This document shows, one piece after another, positions 44,570-54,487 of a stretch of DNA of 64,000 nt (positions are counted from its first letter, which is position 1; every line of letters starts with the position of its first letter). Below the pieces are notes generated by a model. It was not told the origin of the DNA and did no database searches. It was given only the letters and a program-made list of their open reading frames with translations. The DNA is from Rhizobium croatiense (GTDB lineage: Bacteria > Pseudomonadota > Alphaproteobacteria > Rhizobiales > Rhizobiaceae): NCBI RefSeq assembly GCF_019793465.1, contig NZ_JAILYJ010000003.1, positions 310,001 through 374,000 on the forward strand, written 5' to 3'. A program made the translations under genes and the position numbers.

Positions 44570-45064
44570 TCAGGTGTCGTGTGCCACGCGTGCGATCAGC
44601 CGCTCGATGTCGCGATCGGAAAACACTTCGATACCGACCGCTTTCAGCGCTGCCGCCGTCACGCCATTGCCGGCCTGCTTGCGGCCGGAAAAGCTGCCAT
44701 CATAGATGAAGGCCGAGCCGCAGGACGGACTGCCGTCGATGAGCAGCGCATAGCGGCAGCCGGTCTGCTTTGCGAGCGCCACGGCATTTTCCGCCGCCAG
44801 CAGGAACACTGCCGTCACGTCGCCGCCGGTGACCTCGACAACCCGCGCCGTGCCAGCCAGCACCTCTTCGCCGGTTGCCGCCCCTGCTATCTCCGCCGGC
44901 GATCGCGGCACCTTCATGCCTGCCGACATTTCCGGACAGATCGTCACCAGCCGCCCCTCGGCCCGCCATGCCTCGATCGCCGGATGCAGCAACGGCTTCG
45001 CCCGCCCGTCATAGCGGACGGCGTGGCCCATAAGACAGGCGCTGACGAGAATCTTGTCTTGCAT
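44570..45064 (-). CDS. DUF523 family protein
   Basis: A 164-residue protein of the DUF523 (YbbK) family. It has the family's conserved cysteines: ILVSACLMGHAVRYDG at the N-terminus, LVTICPEMSAG, and LIDGSPSCGSAFIYDG near residue 115. The cysteine-rich arrangement suggests a metal or redox site, but the function is unknown. Related DUF523 domains occur fused to DUF1722. It lies 74 bases after glyS on the same strand and could be co-transcribed with it. Confidence 0.88.
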   Translation of the reverse strand: MQDKILVSACLMGHAVRYDGRAKPLLHPAIEAWRAEGRLVTICPEMSAGMKVPRSPAEIAGAATGEEVLAGTARVVEVTGGDVTAVFLLAAENAVALAKQTGCRYALLIDGSPSCGSAFIYDGSFSGRKQAGNGVTAAALKAVGIEVFSDRDIERLIARVAHDT

Positions 45065-45138
45065 GCCTTTTGGATAACGCCACTGCTGCTACAATGCCAG
45101 CCTGCGTTCGCCTGAAAATTCCAGCCGAAACCCGGCTC

Positions 45139-47253
45139 TCACCCCGAAATCTTCGAGAAATCCGCAACCGTTCCCGTTGCTTCGCGGATCAGCCGCAAGA
45201 GGGCGAGGCGGTTGGCGCGGATGGCGGCGTCCTCGTCGTTGACCAGCACCTCTTCGAAGAAGCGGTCGACCGGGCCGCGCAGCTTGGACAGGGCTTCCAT
45301 CGCCGAGCGGAAATCCTCCCCGGCCACGGCATCCGCCGCATCCTTCGAGGCAGCTGATATGGCGGCAAACAGCTCCTTCTCGGCGTCGAGCTTCAGAAGT
45401 GCCGGGGATACGCCGTCGGCAATGACGGTGCCCTTCTTTTCCTCGGCGGCGAGCAGCTGCGTCGCACGCTTGGTGCCGGCAAGCAGGTTCTTGCCGTCTT
45501 CCGAGGTGATGAAGTCTGTCAGCGCTTCGACGCGGCGCGCCACCATCAAGAGGTCGTCGGCATCGGGCGTCAGCACGGCGTCGATGAGATCGTGGCGGGC
45601 GCCCTGATCGCGCAGATAGACCTTGAGCCGGTCGTGGAAGAAGGAGAGCAGATCGCCATCCCTTGTTGTCGCCAACAGCGACAGGCGGACCCTTCGCTCC
45701 AGCAGGATGCGGACGACACCGAGGGCTGCCCGCCGCAGCGCAAAGGGATCCTTCGATCCCGTCGGCTTTTCGTCGATCGCCCAGAAGCCGGTCAGCGTGT
45801 CGAGCTTGTCGGCAAGCGCCAGCGTGATCGCCACCTTGTCTTCCGGCACCCGGTCGGACGGGCCTTGCGGCTTGTAGTGATCTTCGACGGCCGCGGCAAC
45901 CGAGGCGTTTTCGCCCTGCAACACCGCATATTTGCGGCCCATCAACCCTTGCAGCTCCGGAAATTCGCCGACGGCTTCGGTGCGCAGATCGGCCTTGGCG
46001 AGCACGGCGGCGCGATCGGTGAGCGCCGTATCGGCGCCGGTGACAGCAGCCAATTCCTTGGCCAGCGCCCGGATGCGGGCGACGCGCGCACCCTGCGTGC
46101 CGAGCTTGGCATGGAAGGTCACGTCGAGCGCGTCGAGCTTGGCCATGCGCTGATCGAGCGGCTTCTTGAGGTCGAGGCCGAACTTTGTCGCCGAAGCTGC
46201 GAGCGTCTCGAGATCCGGCAGGTTGCCCTGGTCGCGCTTCCAGAAATGCAGCGCGTCCGAAAGCCGGGCCCGCACCACCTTGCCATTGCCATGGACGATT
46301 TCCTTGCCGCCGTCATGCGCCTGGATGTTGGAGACGAGGATGAACCGGTTCGACAGCGTCTCCTCGCCCTGCTTGCGGGTGACGAAGCACTTCTGATTGG
46401 TCTTGATCGTCAGCCGGATGATTTCCGAGGGGATGGAGAGGTAATCCTCCTCGAAGGAGCCCATCAGCACCTGCGGCCATTCGACGAGGCCGGAGACTTC
46501 CTCCAGCAAGCCTTCGTCTTCCACCAGTTCGAGCCCGTTGGCAAAGGCGATGTCGCGCGCGTCGTGCAGGATGATGTCCTTGCGCCGCTCGGCATCGAGG
46601 ATGACCTTCGCCTTTTCCAGGCTCGCCGCATAATCGTCGAAGCGCCGGACGGTGATCGCCTCGGGCGCATGGAATCGATGGCCGTAGGTGACGTTGGAGG
46701 CGGTGATGCCGTCGATCTCGAAGGGGATGACGACTGTCTCCTCATGCTCGGGTCCGAAGGTGCAGACGATCGACTGCAGCGGCCGCACCCAGCGCAGCGC
46801 GCCGGACTTGGAGGAGGCCTTGCCCCAGCGCATCGACTTCGGCCAGGGGAAATCGCGGATGATGCCGGGCATCACATCGGCGACGATTTCTTCCGCCGCG
46901 CGGCCGGGCTTGGAGATGACCGCGACGTAAAAATCGCCCTTCTTCGGATCGCTGACCACCTGCGCCTCGGAAACCGACGCAAGGCCGGCGCCGCGCAAGA
47001 AACCTTCGATCGCCTTCTCGTTGGCGTCGGTGCGCGGCCCCTTGCGCTCCTCGCGCACATCGGCCGAGCGCGCCGTCAGGCCGTGAATGTCGAGCGCCAG
47101 CCGCCGCGGCGTCCAATATTCACGCGCGCCCTCATAGGACAGACCCGCTTCGACGAGTGCATCGGTGACGAGCTTCTTCAGGTCGCCGGCAGCCTTGCGC
47201 TGCATGCGGGCAGGAATCTCTTCGGAGCGGAGTTCGAGAAGAAGGTTTGGCAT
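45139..47253 (-). CDS. glyS: Glycyl-tRNA synthetase beta subunit
   Basis: The 704-residue beta subunit, which binds and positions tRNA-Gly for the alpha subunit. It begins with [20 protein letters not shown], and contains [42 protein letters not shown], and a C-terminal anticodon-binding-like domain ([19 protein letters not shown] onward, [30 protein letters not shown]). Start ATG at 47253 matches the family N-terminus. The open frame upstream runs into a RIME repeat and is not coding. glyQ lies about 11 kb away on the other strand, so stoichiometry is not set by one operon. Confidence 0.95.
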   Translation of the reverse strand: MPNLLLELRSEEIPARMQRKAAGDLKKLVTDALVEAGLSYEGAREYWTPRRLALDIHGLTARSADVREERKGPRTDANEKAIEGFLRGAGLASVSEAQVVSDPKKGDFYVAVISKPGRAAEEIVADVMPGIIRDFPWPKSMRWGKASSKSGALRWVRPLQSIVCTFGPEHEETVVIPFEIDGITASNVTYGHRFHAPEAITVRRFDDYAASLEKAKVILDAERRKDIILHDARDIAFANGLELVEDEGLLEEVSGLVEWPQVLMGSFEEDYLSIPSEIIRLTIKTNQKCFVTRKQGEETLSNRFILVSNIQAHDGGKEIVHGNGKVVRARLSDALHFWKRDQGNLPDLETLAASATKFGLDLKKPLDQRMAKLDALDVTFHAKLGTQGARVARIRALAKELAAVTGADTALTDRAAVLAKADLRTEAVGEFPELQGLMGRKYAVLQGENASVAAAVEDHYKPQGPSDRVPEDKVAITLALADKLDTLTGFWAIDEKPTGSKDPFALRRAALGVVRILLERRVRLSLLATTRDGDLLSFFHDRLKVYLRDQGARHDLIDAVLTPDADDLLMVARRVEALTDFITSEDGKNLLAGTKRATQLLAAEEKKGTVIADGVSPALLKLDAEKELFAAISAASKDAADAVAGEDFRSAMEALSKLRGPVDRFFEEVLVNDEDAAIRANRLALLRLIREATGTVADFSKISG

Positions 47254-47385
47254 GTCACACTTTTCCTTGCGCCCGCGGGCAGGGCGATCCAAAACTTTGC
47301 TTCTGCTATCAAAGAATGCCGCATCTGCACAACCGCAAAAACGGAAGAGAGCGATGGGTGGATGGTTGGAGGTGTTGTGCCGTGT

Positions 47386-47587
47386 GGCCCCCTCATCCGA
47401 CCCTTCGGGCCACCTTCTCCCCGCTGGGGAGAAGAGAGGAGTAGGCCGCTTGCCCTCGGCTCCACAAACAGTACCTCCAGGAGGGCGGGACGCTGCTACG
47501 AGTCCGCTTCTCCCCTCGGGGGTCCGAAGGACGGGTCGAGACCTGCGGCTCGACCCCGGTTGATGCCGGCAGGCAGATGAGGGGGCT
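47386..47587. repeat. RIME-type mosaic repeat upstream of glyS and tex
   Basis: GGCCCCCTCATC (47386-47397) and GATGAGGGGGC (47576-47586) are terminal inverted arms. Inside are a CTTCTCCCC...GGGGAGAAG hairpin and the segment TCCGAAGGACGGGTCGAGAC followed by a GGCTCGACCCCGG arm. The same modules recur at 52152-52349 and 58714-58889. This matches the Rhizobium-specific intergenic mosaic element type. It fills most of the 455-base gap between glyS and tex. Confidence 0.8.
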
Positions 47588-47708
47588 ACAACTGCACAAC
47601 GCCGATGATCCCCATCCCTCAACTTCCGCTGTGGAAACCACAGTCGGGCATTGCCTTGCCGCTTTTCGCCGCTATGGTCCCGCAACTTTCGTCGACACAG
47701 GAAATCCC

Positions 47709-50018
47709 ATGGCCGCTGACCTCCGTTTTCTCGCAGCCCGCATCGCGGCCGAAATCAACGCCCGGCCGGATCAGGCCAAGGCCGCCATCGAGCTGCTCGA
47801 CGAGGGAGCCACCGTGCCCTTCATCGCCCGCTACCGCAAGGAAGTGACCGGCGGGCTCGACGACACGCAGCTGCGCAATCTCGCCGAGCGGCTGGTCTAT
47901 CTGCGCGAACTCGAAGCCCGGCGCGCTGCGATTGTCGAATCGATCACCGGCCAGGGCAAGATGACCGACGAGCTGATGGGGAAAGTCGCCGGCGCCGAAA
48001 CCAAGGCCGAGCTCGAGGATCTCTATCTGCCCTACAAGCCGAAGCGCCGCACCCGCGCCGAAATCGCCCGCGAACGCGGCCTCGGCCCGCTTGCCGAGAA
48101 AATTCTTGCCGACCGCGGCCGGGAACCGGCGGTGCTCGCCGAAGCCTTCGTCACGGCTGACGTGCCCGATGTGAAGACGGCGCTCGAAGGCGCGCGCGAC
48201 ATCATCGCCGAAGGCATTGCCGAAAACGCCGATCTGCTCGGCAGACTGCGCGCCCATATGCGCCAGGCCGCGCTGCTGAAGGCCAAGGTCGTCGACGGCA
48301 AGCAGGCGGCGGGCGAGAAGTTTTCCGACTATTTCGACCATTCCGAACGCTGGGCGACGGCGCCTGGCCACCGGGCGCTCGCCATGCTGCGCGGCTGGAA
48401 CGAGGAGGTGTTGACGCTGACGATCGAGGCCGACGCCGACACACCCTCGCCGATGAAGCCGGTCGAACGCATGATCGCTGCCGCTTACGAGATCGGCGCG
48501 AGCCGCCCGGGCGACCGCTGGCTGATGGAGGTCGCCAGCTGGACCTGGCGCGTCAAGCTTTCCATGTCGCTGTCGCTCGACCTGATGCGTGAACTGCGCG
48601 AGAGGGCCGAGGAGGAGGCGATCCATGTCTTCGCCCGCAATCTCAAGGATCTGCTGCTCGCCGCACCCGCCGGCTCGCGCGCCACGATGGGTCTCGATCC
48701 CGGCATCCGCACCGGCGTCAAGGTCGCCGTCGTCGACGGCACCGGCAAGGTGGTTGCGACCTCGACCGTCTATCCCTTCCAGCCACGAAACGATGTGCGC
48801 CGCGCCCAGGTCGAGATCGCATCGCTGATCCGCAAGCACAATGTCGAGCTGATCTCGATCGGCAACGGCACCGGCAGCCGCGAGACGGAAAAGCTGGTGG
48901 CTGACATGCTGGCCGAACTGCCGGCGCCGAAGCCGACCAAGGTCATCGTCTCGGAAGCCGGCGCCTCGGTCTATTCCGCCTCGGCGACCGCCGCGGCCGA
49001 ATTCCCCGATCTCGACGTGTCGCTGCGCGGCGCCGTCTCCATTGCCCGGCGCCTGCAGGATCCCTTGGCCGAACTCGTCAAGATCGAGCCGAAGTCGATC
49101 GGCGTCGGCCAGTATCAGCACGATGTCGACCAGCAGAAGCTGTCGCGTTCGCTCGATGCCGTGGTCGAAGACGCGGTGAATGCCGTCGGTGTCGATCTTA
49201 ACACCGCCTCGGCGCCGCTGCTCTCGCGCGTCTCCGGTCTCGGGCCCTCGATCGCCGACGCCATCGTCCGCCACCGCGACAGCGAGGGCCGTTTCGAGAC
49301 GCGCCGCGATCTGTTGAAGGTTGCCCGCCTCGGTGGCCGCACCTTCGAGCAATGCGCCGGCTTCCTGCGCATCCCGAACGGCAAGGAACCGCTCGATGCC
49401 TCCTCCGTCCATCCGGAGGCCTATGGTGTCGCCAAAAAGATCGTCGCCGCCTGCGGCCGGGATCTGCGCGCGCTGATGGGCGACAGCGCCGTCCTGAAAG
49501 CGGTCGACCCGCGCCAGTTCATCGACGAGAAATTCGGCCTGCCGACGGTTCGCGACATCATCGCCGAGCTGGAGAAGCCGGGCCGCGACCCGCGCCCGAG
49601 CTTCAAGACTGCGACCTTCGCCGAGGGCGTCAACGAAATTTCCGACCTGAAGCCGGGCATGGTGCTCGAGGGGACGGTGACCAATGTCGCCGCCTTCGGC
49701 GCCTTCGTCGATATCGGTGTGCACCAGGATGGCCTGGTGCATGTGTCCCAGCTCGCTGATCGCTTCGTCAAGGATCCGCATGAGGTCGTCAAGGCTGGCG
49801 ACGTCGTCAAGGTGCGGGTCGTCGGAGTCGACGCCAAGCGCAAGCGCATCGCTCTGTCGATGAAACGCGATGACGGTTCTGCAGCACCGCCGCCGCGCGG
49901 TGATTCTCGCGGCAACCAGGGCTCGCGACCGCAGAACGAAAGACGGCCGGCCGCGCCGAAACAGGAGAGCCAGGGAGCCTTCGGCGCTGCATTGGCCGAA
50001 GCGATGAAGCGAAAATAA
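47709..50018 (+). CDS. tex: Tex-like S1 RNA-binding protein
   Basis: A 769-residue Tex protein, a conserved nucleic-acid-binding factor linked to transcription. Domains in order: N-terminal helical region ([40 protein letters not shown]), a YqgF-like nuclease fold (about 325-450: [20 protein letters not shown]), helix-hairpin-helix units ([20 protein letters not shown]), and an S1 domain near 640-715 ([37 protein letters not shown]). The C-terminal tail is basic and Pro/Gln-rich. ATG at 47709 is chosen by similarity. Confidence 0.95.
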   Translation: MAADLRFLAARIAAEINARPDQAKAAIELLDEGATVPFIARYRKEVTGGLDDTQLRNLAERLVYLRELEARRAAIVESITGQGKMTDELMGKVAGAETKAELEDLYLPYKPKRRTRAEIARERGLGPLAEKILADRGREPAVLAEAFVTADVPDVKTALEGARDIIAEGIAENADLLGRLRAHMRQAALLKAKVVDGKQAAGEKFSDYFDHSERWATAPGHRALAMLRGWNEEVLTLTIEADADTPSPMKPVERMIAAAYEIGASRPGDRWLMEVASWTWRVKLSMSLSLDLMRELRERAEEEAIHVFARNLKDLLLAAPAGSRATMGLDPGIRTGVKVAVVDGTGKVVATSTVYPFQPRNDVRRAQVEIASLIRKHNVELISIGNGTGSRETEKLVADMLAELPAPKPTKVIVSEAGASVYSASATAAAEFPDLDVSLRGAVSIARRLQDPLAELVKIEPKSIGVGQYQHDVDQQKLSRSLDAVVEDAVNAVGVDLNTASAPLLSRVSGLGPSIADAIVRHRDSEGRFETRRDLLKVARLGGRTFEQCAGFLRIPNGKEPLDASSVHPEAYGVAKKIVAACGRDLRALMGDSAVLKAVDPRQFIDEKFGLPTVRDIIAELEKPGRDPRPSFKTATFAEGVNEISDLKPGMVLEGTVTNVAAFGAFVDIGVHQDGLVHVSQLADRFVKDPHEVVKAGDVVKVRVVGVDAKRKRIALSMKRDDGSAAPPPRGDSRGNQGSRPQNERRPAAPKQESQGAFGAALAEAMKRK

Positions 50019-50119
50019 GGGTTTAGCCGGAATTTCGGCAAAAATGCAACAATTTGGCAGCGTTCTGAAGGGAGTGCTAAATCCGGCGCTTGTAAGGCGA
50101 AAGAGATCGCTTAAGTTGA

Positions 50120-50139
50120 TGTGACCATCCTGTCACATT
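50120..50139 (+). promoter_or_regulatory. Inverted repeat just upstream of the cfa gene
   Basis: ATGTGAC (50120-50126), CATCCT, GTCACAT (50133-50139) is a perfect 7-base inverted repeat ending 12 bases before the start codon. The half-sites resemble CRP/FNR-type TGTGA but the spacing is 8 and not 6. It could be an operator that blocks expression, or a 5' hairpin. Confidence 0.45.
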
Positions 50140-50151
50140 TGCGAGGCGTCC

Positions 50152-51411
50152 ATGGCGTCGGCTTTCTTATCGATCGTCCAGCAAATCATCCGCAAGGGTT
50201 CGTTGAAGCTTACCCTTGCCAATGGCGAGACCCATGATATCGGCGACGGCACGGGTGAGACCGTTGTCGCCCGCCTTGCCGACCAGGAGGCGGAGGACGC
50301 CATCCGGCGCGACCCGACGATGAAGCTCGGCGAAATGTACATGCAGGGCCGGTTCATTCTCGAACAGGGCAACATCTATGATTTCCTGTCGCTGGTGAAA
50401 CAGAATACCACCAACGAGATCTTCGATTTCAAGATGGCAGCACTGCTCGTCGGCCGCATTGCCTGGCAGCAGTTGAAGAGCCGCCTGCCGGTCAATCGCA
50501 ACAAGCACAACGTCGCCCATCACTACGACCTGTCGGCCAAGCTTTTCGATCTCTTCCTCGATGAGGACTGGCAATATTCCTGCGCCTATTTCGAACCGCC
50601 GGGCATCAGTCTCGACGAGGCGCAGCTCGCCAAGAAACGCCACATCGCCGCCAAGCTCCTGCTCAAGCCCAACCAGCGTATCCTGGAGATCGGCTCCGGC
50701 TGGGGCGGCATGGGCATGTATCTGACGGAGGCGACGCAGGGCGCCGAGTTCACCGGCATTACGCTCAGCGAAGAACAGCTGAAGGTCTCTCGAGCCCGCG
50801 CCGAAAAACGCGGCCTTGCCGACCGCGTGCGTTTCGAGCTGCAGGACTATCGCAGCATGACCGGCCAAAAGTTCGACCGCATCGTCTCCGTCGGCATGTT
50901 CGAACATGTCGGCATCGGCAATTACGCCAATTTCTTCCGCAAGGTCTCTGATCTCCTCGATTACAATGGCGTCATGGTGCTGCATTCGATCGGCCGTCCG
51001 AAGCCGAGTTTCGGCACCAATGCCTTCATCGAGAAGTATATTTTCCCCGGCGGCTATATCCCGTCCGTCGGCGAAGTCGTGCCGCCGCTCGAAAAGGCCG
51101 GGCTGCTGGTCAAGGATATCGAAATCCTGCCCATGCATTATGCGTATACGCTTCGCCATTGGCGCGAGCGTTTCGTGGCGCGCAAGGCCGAAGCGGTGGC
51201 GCTCTACGACGAGCAGTTCTTCCGCATGTGGGAATTTTATCTCGCCGGTTCCGAGATGGGCTTCCGCTGGGACGAGCTCTTCATCCTGCAGATCCAGATC
51301 GCCAAGAACCAGTTCGCCGTTCCCGACAATCGCAATTACATCGCCGAGAACGAAGCCAGGCTGAAGGAATTCGAGGCGCGGCGCCCTCCGCTGGAAAAAG
51401 TAACGTTCTAA
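50152..51411 (+). CDS. cfa: Cyclopropane-fatty-acyl-phospholipid synthase
   Basis: A 419-residue SAM-dependent enzyme that adds a methylene bridge to unsaturated phospholipid acyl chains, changing membrane stability under stress. An N-terminal lipid-binding domain (1-120) precedes the methyltransferase core, with HHYDLSAKLFDLFLDEDWQY, LEIGSGWGGMGMYL (SAM loop), GITLSEEQLKVSRARA and SVGMFEHVGIGNYANFF. In the C-terminal segment FYLAGSEMGFRW, the position of the conserved active-site cysteine of E. coli Cfa appears to be serine. Rhizobia often have two cfa genes, so this may be a divergent copy. A hairpin terminator follows. Confidence 0.92.
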   Translation: MASAFLSIVQQIIRKGSLKLTLANGETHDIGDGTGETVVARLADQEAEDAIRRDPTMKLGEMYMQGRFILEQGNIYDFLSLVKQNTTNEIFDFKMAALLVGRIAWQQLKSRLPVNRNKHNVAHHYDLSAKLFDLFLDEDWQYSCAYFEPPGISLDEAQLAKKRHIAAKLLLKPNQRILEIGSGWGGMGMYLTEATQGAEFTGITLSEEQLKVSRARAEKRGLADRVRFELQDYRSMTGQKFDRIVSVGMFEHVGIGNYANFFRKVSDLLDYNGVMVLHSIGRPKPSFGTNAFIEKYIFPGGYIPSVGEVVPPLEKAGLLVKDIEILPMHYAYTLRHWRERFVARKAEAVALYDEQFFRMWEFYLAGSEMGFRWDELFILQIQIAKNQFAVPDNRNYIAENEARLKEFEARRPPLEKVTF

Positions 51412-51416
51412 AACAT

Positions 51417-51451
51417 GTTGCCGCAAGACCGTGCCGCGATCTTGCGGCAAC
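51417..51451 (+). terminator. Hairpin terminator of cfa
   Basis: GTTGCCGCAAGA (51417-51428) and TCTTGCGGCAAC (51440-51451) form a perfect 12-base-pair stem with an 11-base loop, 6 bases after the cfa stop. GTGTTTTGG follows about 9 bases later. Confidence 0.65.
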
Positions 51452-51516
51452 GATATGCGTGTTTTGGCACCGGCAGCCGTTGCCGGTGGTGACGGCCATG
51501 ATGAAAGGGCATGCCG

Positions 51517-52098
51517 ATGAGCAGTGCGTTTCCCGAGATTTACCTCGTCCGCCACGGCGAGACCGAATGGAGCCGGTCGGGGCGCCACACCGGACGCAGC
51601 GACATTCCGCTGACGGAGGTGGGCGAGGCCGCCGCCCGCAAACTTGCCGAGCGGCTCTCGGACCACTCCTTCGCTGCCGTCTGGTCAAGCCCCTCCGCGC
51701 GCGCCCGTAAAACCTGCGCGCTTGCCGGCGTCGGATCGGGCGCGGTGATCCGCGAGGATCTCGCCGAATGGGACTACGGCGCTTATGAAGGCATCACCAC
51801 CAAGGAAATCCTGGCGGGCCGCCCCGGCTGGCAGCTCTTTCGCGACGGCTGCCCGAATGGCGAAACACCCGTCGATGTCGGCGCCCGCGCCGACGCCGTC
51901 GTCGAGGCGCTTCGCCAGGCGGCCGCCCCCATCCTGATTTTCTCGAGCTCGCATTTCCTGCGCGTGCTCGCCGCCCGCTGGCTCGGCCTGCCACCTGAAG
52001 GCGGCGCGCATTTCGTGCTGGACACGGCCAGCATCAGCGTGCTCGGTTACGAACACGATCTGACGGAACCGGTTATTCGCCGGTGGAACCAGAGATAG
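51517..52098 (+). CDS. Histidine phosphatase family protein
   Basis: A 193-residue enzyme of the phosphoglycerate mutase-like histidine phosphatase superfamily. The catalytic signature is YLVRHGETEWSRSGRHTGRS near the N-terminus (nucleophilic His in RHGE). The second core motifs are VWSSPSARARKTC and EWDYGAYEG, and the second histidine is in FSSSHFLRVLAARWLG. Substrates in this family vary widely, so none is assigned. ATG 51517 is preferred over 51511 because AAAGGG lies 7 bases before it. Confidence 0.88.
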   Translation: MSSAFPEIYLVRHGETEWSRSGRHTGRSDIPLTEVGEAAARKLAERLSDHSFAAVWSSPSARARKTCALAGVGSGAVIREDLAEWDYGAYEGITTKEILAGRPGWQLFRDGCPNGETPVDVGARADAVVEALRQAAAPILIFSSSHFLRVLAARWLGLPPEGGAHFVLDTASISVLGYEHDLTEPVIRRWNQR

Positions 52099-52151
52099 AG
52101 CGGCTGCGGAGCGGGACTGCGGTGAGGTCGGTTCGTTGGCGCCGTGCCTGT

Positions 52152-52349
52152 GGCCCCCTCATCCGACCCTTCGGGCCACCTTTGCCTGGGCCGAGCCACG
52201 GGTCTCGACCCGTCCTACGCATCCCCGAGGGGAGAAGAGGGAGCGAGCGGCACCGCCGTCACTCCCAGCCAAGGTCCTGGGGAGCGAGACGCTGCTGCGA
52301 CTCCCTTCTCCCCTCGGGGAGAAGATGCCGACAGGCAGATGAGGGGGCC
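52152..52349. repeat. RIME-type mosaic repeat
   Basis: Terminal arms GGCCCCCTCATC (52152-52163) and GATGAGGGGGCC (52338-52349) are perfect complements. The interior holds CGACCCTTCGGGCCACC, a CCCCTCGGGGAGAAG hairpin part and CACGGGTCTCGACCCGTC. It is the second full copy of the element at 47386-47587. The remaining sequence to 52473 (about 120 bases) probably carries the promoter of the porin gene. Confidence 0.8.
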
Positions 52350-52473
52350 ACACGGCAGGACATTTATTAGCGCCCTTTGTTCACCGTGGTTAACATTGGC
52401 GTAACGACCTCACGATAAATGTAGCCACCGCCGCCCTCCGCGGCTTTGTTTTTGCGTTTTCTGGAGTGCGGAC

Positions 52474-53286
52474 GTGTTTCATCGATCAGTCGTATCGATC
52501 TCATTCATTATTGCCTTTTCATCCATCGCTCCCGCGGCCGCACAGGACAGCGGTCAGCATTTCTGGTCGGGTGACTGGTATCTGAATGTCGGCGTCGCCG
52601 GCTTTTCCGCCCCGAAATTCGAAGGCGCCTCGCGCAACGAATTCAAGTTCAGCCCGCTGATCTCGGTCGGCCGGCAGGGCGCCGGCCCGCGTTTTTCCTC
52701 GCGCAATGATAATCCTTCTTTCGCCCTGATCGACAAGGGCGCCTTCCGCGCCGGCATCGTCGGCAGGTTCGTGCCGTCGCGCGATGACGGCGATGGCCAT
52801 GAGCTCAAGGGCTTGAGGAAGGTCAAGTGGGGTGCCGAGGCCGGCGGCTTCGTCGAGGTCTATCCGACCGATTTCATCCGCGCCCGTGCCGAAGTCCGCC
52901 AGGGCATCCGCTCCCATGACGGCGTCGTCGCCGATCTTGCCGTCGATGCCTTCACCGATATTGCACCCGACCTGCAGCTGTCGGGCGGCCCGCGCGCGAC
53001 ATTTGCGACAAGCGGCTATTACGACGCCTATTACGGCGTCAGCGCCAAGCACGCCGCAGCAAGCGGCCTCGATCCCTACAAACCCTCCTCGGGCATTCAA
53101 TCCTATGGCGCCGGCGCGGCGCTGACATGGAAGGCGACCGAGAACCTGTCGGCAAGCTCCTTCCTTGAGTATAAGCGGCTGGCCGGTCCCGCCGCCGACA
53201 GCAGCCTGGTGCGCGAGCGCGGCTCGAAGAACCAGCTTCTGATCGGCGTTTCGGCGACCTACAAGTTCAATTTTTCGCTGCAGTGA
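52474..53286 (+). CDS. MipA/OmpV family outer membrane protein
   Basis: A 270-residue outer-membrane beta-barrel of the MipA/OmpV family (MltA-interacting scaffold or porin-like). It has a signal peptide (SISFIIAFSSIAPAAA), then amphipathic strands such as DWYLNVGVAGFSAPKFEG, SRNEFKFSPLISVGRQ and GVSATYKFNFSLQ at the C-terminus, ending near an aromatic residue as barrel proteins do. Translation starts with GTG at 52474, with GGAG 7 bases upstream. The role may be in envelope assembly or uptake. It stands alone. Confidence 0.83.
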   Translation: MFHRSVVSISFIIAFSSIAPAAAQDSGQHFWSGDWYLNVGVAGFSAPKFEGASRNEFKFSPLISVGRQGAGPRFSSRNDNPSFALIDKGAFRAGIVGRFVPSRDDGDGHELKGLRKVKWGAEAGGFVEVYPTDFIRARAEVRQGIRSHDGVVADLAVDAFTDIAPDLQLSGGPRATFATSGYYDAYYGVSAKHAAASGLDPYKPSSGIQSYGAGAALTWKATENLSASSFLEYKRLAGPAADSSLVRERGSKNQLLIGVSATYKFNFSLQ

Positions 53287-53445
53287 TTGCCGGCGCCCGC
53301 CCGTCTCTTCAGGTGCGCGGACGCTGTAGGATCTTGAATCGCCGCGTAACTTTAATCCCTGAATCGCGTCCGATCCAAAAAGCATCCACGTGGCAGGCGG
53401 CGATCGCTTCTTGACCGGATCGCCGGCCGGTCGCTAGATGGCGGC

Positions 53446-54405
53446 ATGCAAGATACTGGCGACTTCAACGACCGCGTTTCCGACGCGCCTTCCGACAACT
53501 GGGTCTACCGGATCCTGCCGCCATGGCTCTGGCCCTATGCGCAGCTCGCCCGCTGGGACCGCCCCATCGGCTGGCAGCTGCTGATGTGGCCGTGTTTCTG
53601 GTCGGCGACCCTTGCCGCCAATGCGGCGATCGACGAGGGGCTCTATTCCGGCAGCCTGCTGGTTTCCCACCTTTTCCTCTATTTCATCGGCGCCGTCGCC
53701 ATGCGCGGCGCCGGCTGCACCTATAACGATCTCGTCGATCACGAGATCGACATGCAGGTGGCGCGCACCCGTTCGCGCCCGCTTCCCTCCGGCCGCGTCA
53801 CCCGCGCCCACGCGAAAATCTTCATCGGCCTGCAGGCGCTGGTCGGGCTTTTCGTGCTCTTGCAGTTCAACTGGTTCACCGTCTTCCTGGGCCTGCTCTC
53901 GCTTGGCATCGTCGCGCTTTATCCCTATGCCAAACGCTTCACCGACTGGCCGCAATTTTACCTCGGCCTTGCCTTTTCCTGGGGCGCGCTGATGGGCTGG
54001 GCCGGCATTCTCGGCGGAATTTCGGTCGCCTCCGTCCTGCTTTATGCCGCCTCGGTCGCCTGGACGATCGGTTACGACACGATCTACGCCCATCAGGACA
54101 AGGAGGATGACGAGCTGATCGGCGTCCGCTCCACCGCCCGGCTGTTCGGCGACAGGACAAGGGCGTGGCTGATCGGCCTTTACGGGCTGACGCTGGTGCT
54201 AATGTTTGCGGCCTTCGCGCTTGCCGGCGCCAATCTCATCGCGTTTCTGGCGCTGCTCGGCGCGGCCGGCATGTTCGCCTGGCAGATCGTCCGGCTCGAT
54301 ATCGAGGATGCCGCCCAATGCCTGGCGCTCTTCAAGTCGAACAACCGCGTCGGCCTGATCATCTTCTTCGGCCTCTTCGTCTCGCTGCTCTTCGCCATTC
54401 CCTGA
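53446..54405 (+). CDS. ubiA: 4-hydroxybenzoate polyprenyltransferase
   Basis: A 319-residue inner-membrane prenyltransferase that attaches the polyprenyl chain to 4-hydroxybenzoate in ubiquinone synthesis. The first aspartate-rich motif is N94-DLVD-HEID in GCTYNDLVDHEIDMQVARTR. The second is GYDTIYAHQDKEDDELIG. About nine hydrophobic helices are present. The polyprenyl donor would come from the synthase at 24610-25650. An intrinsic-type hairpin follows the gene. Confidence 0.95.
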   Translation: MQDTGDFNDRVSDAPSDNWVYRILPPWLWPYAQLARWDRPIGWQLLMWPCFWSATLAANAAIDEGLYSGSLLVSHLFLYFIGAVAMRGAGCTYNDLVDHEIDMQVARTRSRPLPSGRVTRAHAKIFIGLQALVGLFVLLQFNWFTVFLGLLSLGIVALYPYAKRFTDWPQFYLGLAFSWGALMGWAGILGGISVASVLLYAASVAWTIGYDTIYAHQDKEDDELIGVRSTARLFGDRTRAWLIGLYGLTLVLMFAAFALAGANLIAFLALLGAAGMFAWQIVRLDIEDAAQCLALFKSNNRVGLIIFFGLFVSLLFAIP

Positions 54406-54428
54406 ATGGGGCGACGCGAAAAACGACG

Positions 54429-54452
54429 AAACCCGGCGCGGGCGCCGGGTTT
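54429..54452. terminator. Bidirectional terminator between ubiA and DUF6101
   Basis: AAACCCGGCG (54429-54438) and CGCCGGGTTT (54443-54452) form a perfect 10-base-pair stem with a 4-base loop CGGG. The stem itself supplies As and Ts on both sides. It lies 23 bases after ubiA and 35 bases past the convergent DUF6101 gene. Confidence 0.75.
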
Positions 54453-54487
54453 CAAATGCTTGCGAAAGCGAAGTGTCGCCATATCGC

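Noticed and set aside
45592..47580. A 662-codon plus-strand frame opposite glyS
   Set aside because: Antisense to a clearly conserved synthetase subunit, and it continues into a RIME repeat.
45139..47685. Longer N-terminus for glyS reaching 47685
   Set aside because: The extra 144 residues come from RIME repeat sequence. The family N-terminus [12 protein letters not shown] begins at 47253.
47619..49781. A 720-codon open frame on the minus strand opposite tex
   Set aside because: It mirrors tex over its whole length. Long antisense frames are expected when third codon positions are G or C. The translation is low in complexity with no domain, while tex has clear motifs.
50121..50138. A CRP site upstream of cfa
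   Set aside because: TGTGA and TCACA are present but separated by 8 bases, not 6. I keep it only as an unassigned inverted repeat.
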